Assembly: GCA_021014325.1 (NCBI GenBank)
Contig: CM037470.1
Location: 8,039,147 to 8,103,146, forward strand
Reading direction: 5' to 3'
DNA length: 64,000 nt
From: Plazaster borealis
Lineage: Eukaryota > Echinodermata > Asteroidea > Forcipulatida > Labidiasteridae
In this document: positions 62,501 through 64,000 of the stretch, one piece after another
How positions within the stretch are numbered: the first letter of the stretch is position 1
Layout: every line of letters begins with the position of its first letter
The notes under the pieces: model-generated
The model's input: the letters and a program-made list of their open reading frames with translations, nothing else
Databases searched by the model: none
Told to the model about the DNA's origin: nothing
Program-made: the position numbers and the translations under genes

Positions 62501-63208
62501 ATATACAAAATAGTTACAAAATATCTTTAAAAGATCATATCACATTAGGATATATTATCATTCCACTTGGCATGAACATTCAACCAAATTTCCTCCTCCA
62601 CTGCATTGAGTTGTACTCATAGTGACATTAAATCATGCCTTCACATGAATGTTATAGTTTTCTAAGTTAGATGCATAGTTATCTGAACATTTTCTAAGCA
62701 ATATAACAAAGTATCAGCTGCAAAATAATTCAAAGAAAGTTTTTCACAAGTGTGCATGTACATAATTAATGTTAAAATGTTAAAATAGAAACTAGTTTTC
62801 TGTCACTAAATGAGTGTCATTCCTACGTTTTGTAAAGTCAAAAAACATCACCAGTCACAGAAGCCAGAACAGTGCAAAATGAATGCTTTAGAAAGAACTG
62901 CATCAACAGCAGAATAGCACATCACACTAATGTTAAAAATGGAAGCTCAATATGGTGATGTCACACAAGCATCCGGATCTCAGACGTGTCAAATTTATTT
63001 TTTATTTATACATTGATTATTCTGAATGGCCCCTAAAAAATATTACAAGTTATCTGGTGAAACTTATATTAAAATGAAAGCAGTACCTACCAAACTGAAA
63101 GTTGGAATAGTTTGGGCAAACATGATAACTGCCACTCAGTACACCTTCCATTACTAGTGCAATGCCCAAGGAATAAAACAAGCCAAAATGCTTGGGTATG
63201 CCGCACAT
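29485..63208 (-). CDS. SIDT: SID-1 transmembrane family protein (SIDT1/SIDT2-like), 3' part of gene
   Basis: Exons seen, in transcript order: 63208-63091, 62484-62348, 41654-41565, 39675-39602, 35795-35749, 33823-33718, 32048-31938, 31434-31321 and 29547-29485 (stop TAA at 29487-29485). Joined, they give about 285 residues of the multi-pass C-terminal half. Family landmarks are [62 protein letters not shown] and a C-terminus ending KIAVF. Family knowledge: SIDT proteins are 11-TM membrane or lysosomal proteins linked to dsRNA and cholesterol transport, with a CREST-type Zn hydrolase site. The expected ligands are visible: S-x3-H and D near the start, HxxxH near the end. All junctions are GT-AG and in phase, except 62348 to 41654, which needs a missing 3n+1 exon. 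The signal peptide, ectodomain and first TM exons lie beyond 64000. A nested gene and most of the tandem repeats lie in its introns. Family assignment is very sure; SIDT1 versus SIDT2 is not decided. Confidence 0.95.
29638..29772 (-). repeat. tRNA-derived SINE, copy C
   Basis: Same family as 5912: accacaaggga-actgactgg end, ggggttgaa linker, then minus-strand tRNA-like boxes (complement of ggatttcaaccaacgacctc and gagctatcaag). It lies in a SIDT intron. Confidence 0.7.
29905..29956. repeat. hairpin
   Basis: agcagagggatcacctc and aaggtgatccctctgct form a 17-bp stem with a ~16-nt loop. This may be the core of a small unclassified element. Confidence 0.6.
30237..30398. mobile_element. near-perfect hairpin MITE (GGGGTCGATTTCACAAA)
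   Basis: 162 bp. Arms of about 46 bp: ggggtcgatttcacaaaact then cctcctaacttaggactag, with the complementary right arm ending gaaattgacccc. Several actagtcct units in the loop. It lies in the SIDT intron between exons H and I. Confidence 0.88.
31321..31434 (-). CDS. SIDT: SIDT exon H: metal-site HDIWH motif
   Basis: 114 nt, 38 codons, phase 0 at both ends. The acceptor is ccttgatgcag and the donor CTT/GTAAGT. It encodes [10 protein letters not shown], then [18 protein letters not shown]. HxxxH is the C-terminal pair of metal ligands known in the SIDT/CREST families. The plus-strand open frame across 31146-31517 is only the antisense shadow of this exon. Confidence 0.95.
31938..32048 (-). CDS. 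SIDT: SIDT exon [21 protein letters not shown]
   Basis: 111 nt, 37 codons, phase 0 at both ends. The acceptor is tctttgttag and the donor GAG/GTAAGT. It contains the conserved RSGE loop and a TM helix with [10 protein letters not shown], ending in GWE. An L2/CR1-like LINE fragment (32250-32800, plus strand) sits in the intron just upstream. Confidence 0.94.
32250..32800 (+). pseudogene. L2/CR1-like LINE, 3' fragment
   Basis: An open frame ending at 32736 encodes the conserved LINE C-terminus: [59 protein letters not shown] and FKTALKTHL. It is followed by a short 3' UTR ending in (att)n at about 32810. It is 5'-truncated and in the opposite orientation to SIDT, in the intron between exons F and G. 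The frame is intact over about 160 codons, so it is a fairly young copy. Confidence 0.88.
32890..32935. repeat. (AAT)n microsatellite
   Basis: taataataataataatac followed by aaataatacaaataatat. Confidence 0.8.
33283..33490. repeat. right arm of foldback family 3
   Basis: Matches 21425-21641: gatgttttggatgttgacaa, aacgtgaggtta, atctattggaaaa and the CTTTAA end. Only one arm is present. Confidence 0.7.
33718..33823 (-). CDS. SIDT: SIDT exon [18 protein letters not shown]
   Basis: 106 nt, one base plus 35 codons, with acceptor ttctattccag and donor AAG/GTATGG. It encodes MIYGL, a short Lys/Pro loop and a hydrophobic helix ending YLAFYIIMK. It joins in phase 0 to VRSGEKL of exon G. Confidence 0.94.
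34708..35706. mobile_element. hAT-like MITE, ~1 kb
   Basis: Left end CAGTGTTCTCCACACACATA then TTTTGGGAGGGCGG. The right end is its inverted copy (CCGCCCTCCCAAG ... GTGGAGAACACTG). GAATCC flanks both sides, overlapping the last base. The interior carries no transposase frame I recognise. Its right end is 43 bp from SIDT exon E. Confidence 0.8.
35749..35795 (-). CDS. SIDT: SIDT exon [16 protein letters not shown]
   Basis: 47 nt, 15 codons plus AT, with acceptor tttgatttag and donor AT/GTAAGT. It encodes the start of a TM helix. The last codon is completed by the first base of exon F (AT+A, Ile). This short exon is squeezed between an hAT-like element ending about 43 bp downstream and the 3.28-kb foldback starting 145 bp upstream. 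Confidence 0.94.
36391..36954. repeat. dispersed element, family 2 (copy 2)
   Basis: Reverse complement of 2295-3068, ending AGCTCCTTTAA at 36954. Shared blocks: gaaatatcagtgcccagatc, ttactactttgcgc, gacgtatcgacaacg-like. It abuts the next MITE at the same TTAA. Confidence 0.65.
36951..37308. mobile_element. TTAA-flanked MITE, family 6
   Basis: Left TTAAAGGCATCGTACACGTT (then TGG), right inverted TTAAAGGCACCGTACACGTT (then TGG). 358 bp with TTAA at both ends. Open frames inside are on both strands and not coding. Confidence 0.87.
37309..38209. other. unique centre of the 3.28-kb foldback
   Basis: No recognisable protein. Short frames at 37917-38111 (minus) and 38034-38222 (plus) overlap each other and show no family signature. 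A loop gtgctacatt-like region and gaacttgctatctcac are single copy in this window. Confidence 0.4.
38506..38665. repeat. 18-bp minisatellite tatatatgggtttgctct
   Basis: About nine head-to-tail units, with single-base variants (tatttatg, tataaatg). Inverted units lie in the left foldback arm (35980-36064) and more direct units at 39120-39180. Long Tyr/Phe/Leu-rich open frames here are repeat artefacts. Confidence 0.93.
38703..38933 (+). pseudogene. Penelope-like element remnant (end of GIY-YIG endonuclease region)
   Basis: About 70 codons read [20 protein letters not shown], then [32 protein letters not shown] and a stop. This Trp-x-Leu-Lys / CNLC / LNKR-x-E-x-x-x-CRHR pattern is the C-terminus of Penelope-like retroelement proteins. 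The reverse transcriptase part is absent. It is embedded in the 18-bp array inside the foldback's right arm. Confidence 0.8.
39224..39601. other. SIDT intron sequence between the foldback and exon D
   Basis: No repeat with visible ends and no other coding signal. Two short plus-strand open frames (39248-39439, 39396-39584) lack family signatures. Confidence 0.5.
39602..39675 (-). CDS. SIDT: SIDT exon [16 protein letters not shown] loop
   Basis: 74 nt, AT plus 24 codons, with acceptor tttacttcag and donor CTT/GTAAGT. It encodes the loop after [22 protein letters not shown], ending KPVYL. Family members have GIFRR followed by a Cys at this place. Phase 0 exit joins exactly to DRM of exon E. 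The 3.28-kb foldback element ends about 380 bp downstream in the intron. Confidence 0.92.
40276..40450. repeat. dispersed repeat, copy 1
   Basis: Shares ccatggtatgctg-aatctcg, gtacaaaggtctagaattgg, ggattacacaataaccc and tttgtccctcttt with 45720-45935, same orientation. Ends unclear; no coding meaning assigned. Confidence 0.7.
40451..41564. other. SIDT intron sequence between exons C and D
   Basis: Low-complexity T/A-rich blocks. Two similar segments, attccgccatcttgat...aacttggttt (41025) and tcagccatcttaaaac...caactcggtt (41330), suggest a local diverged duplication. Confidence 0.45.
41565..41654 (-). CDS. SIDT: SIDT exon [13 protein letters not shown] ... YYMGTWKL
   Basis: 90 nt, written TA + 29 codons + G. 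The acceptor is tttgtttcag and the donor G/GTAAGA. It encodes a TM helix and the conserved [10 protein letters not shown]. Frame 1 would hit TAG after four codons, so the reading frame requires one base from an upstream exon. The trailing G pairs with AT of exon D to give Asp. Confidence 0.93.
41655..42634. other. SIDT large intron, left part
   Basis: Contains acatcacgccttttttgtatg...tctatggcgtttgc (41955-42045), which matches 26610-26700 (gtcgcgcctttttgttgtatg...tctatggtgtttgc): a dispersed repeat. No exon seen. Confidence 0.5.
42635..42797. mobile_element. 163-bp piggyBac-type MITE
   Basis: TTAA-CCCCTTGACGCCGG at the left and, inverted, TTAA-CCCCTTGAAGACGG at the right. CCC directly after a TTAA target is the piggyBac arrangement. 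GC-rich interior with an imperfect inverted structure. Confidence 0.82.
42798..44719. other. SIDT intron; upstream region of the EGF/FN3 gene
   Basis: Includes the tetranucleotide run (TGCC)7 at about 44307-44335. The promoter of the 44720 gene presumably lies here. No TATA box at a convincing distance was identified. Confidence 0.4.
44307..44335. repeat. (TGCC)n microsatellite
   Basis: Seven units of tgcc, about 390 bp upstream of the EGF/FN3 start codon. Confidence 0.9.
44720..48410 (+). CDS. single-pass EGF / fibronectin-III membrane protein, two exons (44720-45400, 47646-48410)
   Basis: 481 residues. The start ATG has a good context (gcagccATGg), and an in-frame TAA lies at 44657 with no ATG between. 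Residues 1-20 are a signal peptide; 21-128 a Pro/Thr-rich, probably O-glycosylated stalk. Residues 131-163 are an EGF-like domain with six Cys (C131, C136, C142, C152, C154, C163). Residues 168-262 are a fibronectin III domain (IKW near 187, then LEPGKQYTV). Residues 272-297 are a TM helix followed by QRKCMKKK; 298-481 are the cytoplasmic tail with EYDTAKI (Y346), NPF (369-371) and EYGNI (Y389, a pYxN Grb2-SH2-type site). Potential N-glycosylation sites are N172 and N245. The intron is phase 0, GTAAGT...TTTTAG, inside the FN3 domain. EGF+FN3+TM recalls vasorin, but there are no LRRs. I do not recognise an orthologue. It lies antisense within a SIDT intron. Confidence 0.87.
45720..45935. repeat. 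dispersed repeat, copy 2
   Basis: Second copy of the 40276 repeat: ccatggtatgctgaaatctc, aaggtctggaatcggggatt, acacaataaccct, tctgtccctcttt. It lies in the intron of the EGF/FN3 gene. Confidence 0.7.
46291..46871. mobile_element. MITE with GGCCCTGTCACACCTTGA end
   Basis: Left ggccctgtcacaccttgatg then tttaagccagcgtatgcc; right, inverted, tcacaccttgacgttttagc then cagcaaatgcc. About 580 bp. Inside are many cgta-rich words (acgtatac, acttataac). No transposase. Confidence 0.8.
48411..49959. other. 3' flank of the EGF/FN3 gene, within the SIDT intron
   Basis: No AATAAA close to the stop. The inverted words aatatcaaagaggc / gcctctttgatatt near 48628-48675 could form a 14-bp stem in the 3' UTR. 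A GAAA-rich microsatellite lies at 48853-48880. Confidence 0.4.
48853..48880. repeat. (GAAA)n / (GAAAA)n microsatellite
   Basis: gaaagaaagaaaagaaaaga and further units. Confidence 0.85.
49960..50285. mobile_element. TTAA-type MITE, right end truncated
   Basis: Begins TTAAAGGCACTGAACACATT then tggtaattgtcaaagaccag. Internal stem acttcttgcaag/aagttttt. The body (ctcaaaaactacgttacttc, agagggagtcatttctcaca) matches a repeat I associate with sea stars. The expected inverted right end (...TGCCTTTAA) is missing. Confidence 0.7.
50286..51344. other. SIDT intron sequence
   Basis: No exon or bounded repeat. gttagttccaagaatg and similar words are single copy here. Confidence 0.45.
51345..52603 (+). 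repeat. 66-bp minisatellite derived from LINE reverse transcriptase motif A
   Basis: About 19 units of 66 bp (22 codons). The unit encodes [19 protein letters not shown] plus NV or [11 protein letters not shown] is motif A of CR1/L2-type reverse transcriptase. The array stays in one frame from 51428 and runs into VPDHHILLK, the normal continuation. Unit 2 has TAG in place of a Leu codon. Internal units carry N where the LINE has D after AAF; others have S in place of F. The minus-strand 397-codon frame is a shadow. Confidence 0.93.
52604..54835 (+). pseudogene. CR1/L2-like LINE, decayed, interrupted by a TTAA element
   Basis: After the array come RT blocks in shifting frames: [34 protein letters not shown], a weak [16 protein letters not shown], then FADDINIFY (the catalytic ADD). 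Next are [13 protein letters not shown] [24 protein letters not shown] and FDHITPVF at 53515. Sequence resumes after 54537 with [13 protein letters not shown] text, DRAFSV-type and [14 protein letters not shown] blocks to about 54830. Multiple stops and frameshifts make it inactive. Confidence 0.85.
53523..54537. mobile_element. TTAA-flanked element, family 5, inserted in the LINE
   Basis: Left TTAAAGGGGCACACCGGCTC, right inverted TTAAAGGGACACACCGGCTG. 1015 bp including both TTAA sites. It holds a ~42-bp short tandem repeat (gttggagtatgatgggttgt, three copies at 54158-54257). No transposase frame. A truncated relative is at 24531. Confidence 0.87.
54836..56876. other. SIDT intron sequence
   Basis: AT-rich. 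It contains a repeat-like segment gactgtgcaagtctcgcacgtat...cgaatgcgcgcaagac (56170-56295), comparable to gactgtgcaagtgtcgcgcatat at 8678. Contains the tentative microexon. Confidence 0.4.
56831..56849 (-). CDS. SIDT: candidate 19-nt SIDT microexon (tentative)
   Basis: Exon B ends in phase 0, and exon C must receive one base, so an exon of 3n+1 nt is required between them. This 19-nt stretch is preceded by ttcttcaaag and followed by a perfect GTAAGT donor. It would encode SFNLFW plus one base, giving GV-SFNLFW-V-YFYVVF. The loop length matches my memory of human SIDT2, but the residues are not similar, and other placements in the 20.7-kb intron are possible. Inference only. Confidence 0.28.
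56877..56977. repeat. SINE-tail foldback (copy D)
   Basis: gggttgaacaaagaaaaatt is followed 14 bp later by its complement tttctttgttcaaccc, then the complement of the accacaagggaaactgac end seen at 5912. The tRNA-like heads are gone; only the two facing tails remain. Confidence 0.65.
56985..57110 (-). repeat. SINE fragment (same family as 1676), minus strand
   Basis: Complement of gattaggttttcagtcccaa and ggttccagcctgaggtagga-type SINE sequence: tgggactgaaaacctaatcc and aggattcaaaccaagg (B box complement). Confidence 0.5.
57200..62157. repeat. 56-bp minisatellite, ~88 units
   Basis: Unit: tgcatgtactgtcagggttt, tgtcttctttactctacaga, ccgctaccctagtacc. Main variable sites are ccgc/ccac/ttgc/ctgc after aga, a/g in cctAgtac, and a/c in gtacAtgc. 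The unit contains tcttctttactctacag, which looks like a 3' splice site on the plus strand. It also contains the palindrome gtacatgcatgtac in the a-variant. Longer variants (gcttatacc; tcatttttttcttcttc) recur at 57471, 58034 and 60166. All open frames here are repeat artefacts. Confidence 0.97.
62348..62484 (-). CDS. SIDT: SIDT exon [21 protein letters not shown]
   Basis: 137 nt. It enters in phase 1 (AT completes Asp) and exits in phase 0 after MGV with a consensus donor GTAAGT. It encodes a TM helix, the hallmark loop [10 protein letters not shown] and the next TM helix. The 56-bp minisatellite ends only about 190 bp into the downstream intron. Confidence 0.95.
62485..63090. other. SIDT intron between exons A and B
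   Basis: 606 bp, GTAGGT to TATAG. AT-rich, no repeat recognised. Confidence 0.75.
63091..63208 (-). CDS. SIDT: SIDT exon [12 protein letters not shown] ... CPNYSNFQF
   Basis: 118 nt, 39 codons plus one base. The acceptor is tttgtgtag and the donor G/GTAGGT. It encodes a TM helix containing S-x3-H (SGSYH), the first half of the CREST-type metal site. The codon of the conserved Asp (FQF-D) is split across the next junction (G then AT). The first codon is ATG, but it is internal: the family continues upstream, so this is not a start. No upstream exon is recognisable between 63209 and 64000. Confidence 0.93.
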
Positions 63209-63496
63209 CTACACAAACAAATTCACAAAAAATTCAACAAATAAAAATCAAGGATTCAAAACATCATCAAGGGCAAGGGATGAACCTGTTACAGCCATAA
63301 TCAGGTCACAGATTAATAGCTGAAGATCAACTCAGATGTGCTAATCAAATAGTTCACTTAGAGCATGGAGCCCTAAAGAGTCAGTGAAGGTTTGATATGG
63401 TGTCACATATTGTTTACTGTGTAATGTACTTGAAGCATGTTTACAATTGTCAAAAGGGTATTAACAATAAAATAATAAAATAATGATGTTGTAGAG

Positions 63497-63822
63497 TGTC
63501 GTGGCCGAGCGGTTAAGAGCATCGAATTAAAGTTCTGATGGTTAGTCATCAGGTTGCGGGTTCGAATCCCAGTCATGGCACTTGTGTCCTTGAGCAAGAC
63601 GCTTAACTATAATTGCTTGTCTTCACCCAGGGGTATAAATGGGTACCTGCGAGGGTAGAGGTTGATATTGTGTTTCAAAAAGCCTTCGGAGCGCTACGGC
63701 AGCTCGGGGCTGTATACTCCCCAAGGAGCTGAGAAAGGTTAAAAGAATGTTATTGGCCCAATGACCAGGGCACTAATGTAAAGCGCATTGATACGTTTAT
63801 TGTAAAATGCGCTATATACGAA
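63497..63822 (+). repeat. tRNA-Leu-derived SINE (V-SINE-like)
   Basis: The head is a near-complete tRNA-like region: A box TGGCCGAGCGGTTA, anticodon loop attaaag (anticodon TAA, Leu), a long variable arm and B box GGTTCGAATCC. The body has tgtccttgagcaagacgctt, and the end has taaagcgcattgatacg and aaatgcgctatata, resembling V-SINE tails. Not a functional tRNA gene: the acceptor stem is imperfect and the sequence continues as a SINE. Confidence 0.8.
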
Positions 63823-64000
63823 CTAGTTATCATACTTGTTTCTCAAAAACTATAACTTTTCAGGCAAAATGTAAAGAAAAGTTTTCCACCATAACGATCT
63901 TTATACCATGTTTTAATGAAGTTCTTTTTGTCAACATAAAATGAGATTATTTCCCATGTACAAGATGAAGCCTAAAAACAGCGCTTAATATACTGAAAAC
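63823..64000. other. SIDT intron or upstream sequence at the window edge
   Basis: No exon recognised; the next upstream SIDT exon must lie past 64000. Confidence 0.5.

Noticed and set aside
63497..63585. Functional tRNA-Leu gene
   Set aside because: A tRNA-like head with anticodon TAA, but an imperfect acceptor stem and a SINE body and tail follow.

Overview
The window looks like animal (metazoan) genomic DNA, AT-rich and intron-rich, with spliced genes and many dispersed and tandem repeats. I suspect an echinoderm, probably a sea star: several repeats (the TTAAAGGCACTGAACAC family at 49960 and the GGCCAAGTAAAATAAAT family at 20043) resemble ones I associate with asteroid genomes. That assignment is from memory and is not proven here.

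Genes. (1) The main gene is on the minus strand. Nine exons between 63208 and 29485 encode the C-terminal ~285 residues of a SID-1 transmembrane family protein (SIDT1/SIDT2-like). It is recognised by [20 protein letters not shown], the HDIWH motif and a C-terminus ending KIAVF. All splice sites are GT-AG and all phases agree, except one junction that requires a small missing exon (3n+1 nt) in the 20.7-kb intron between 62348 and 41654. The 5' exons lie beyond the right edge. (2) Inside that intron, on the plus strand, is a complete two-exon gene (44720-45400 joined to 47646-48410). It encodes a 481-residue single-pass membrane protein: signal peptide, Pro/Thr-rich stalk, one EGF-like domain, one fibronectin III domain split by the intron, a transmembrane helix, and a 184-residue tail with Tyr and NPF motifs. 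(3) A minus-strand exon at 9547-9610 encodes a signal peptide with a good splice donor. It is probably the first coding exon of a gene running off the left edge; no further exon was found.

Repeats, left to right: a dense set of TTAA-flanked non-autonomous elements (1224, 2295, 20995, 24531, 27497, 36951, 42635, 49960, 53523); hAT-like elements (4732, 10299, 34708); tRNA-derived SINEs (1676, 5912, 6147, 15254, 29638, 56985, 63497); non-LTR retrotransposon fragments (23600-24235 minus, 32250-32800 plus, 52604-54835 plus); a 20-bp A-tract array (25627-25864); and a 3.28-kb foldback element with a 4-bp target duplication (35941-39219) that contains an 18-bp array and a Penelope-like endonuclease remnant. 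The large SIDT intron also holds two minisatellites: a 66-bp array (51345-52603), which is an in-frame amplification of reverse transcriptase motif A of a LINE, and a ~5-kb 56-bp array (57200-62157) that ends 190 bp from a SIDT exon.

How it fits together: the only clear cellular coding capacity is the SIDT gene, the receptor-like gene nested in it on the opposite strand, and one orphan signal-peptide exon. The rest is intron and intergenic sequence shaped by transposons and tandem amplification. I saw no CRISPR, operon, bacterial or viral gene content.
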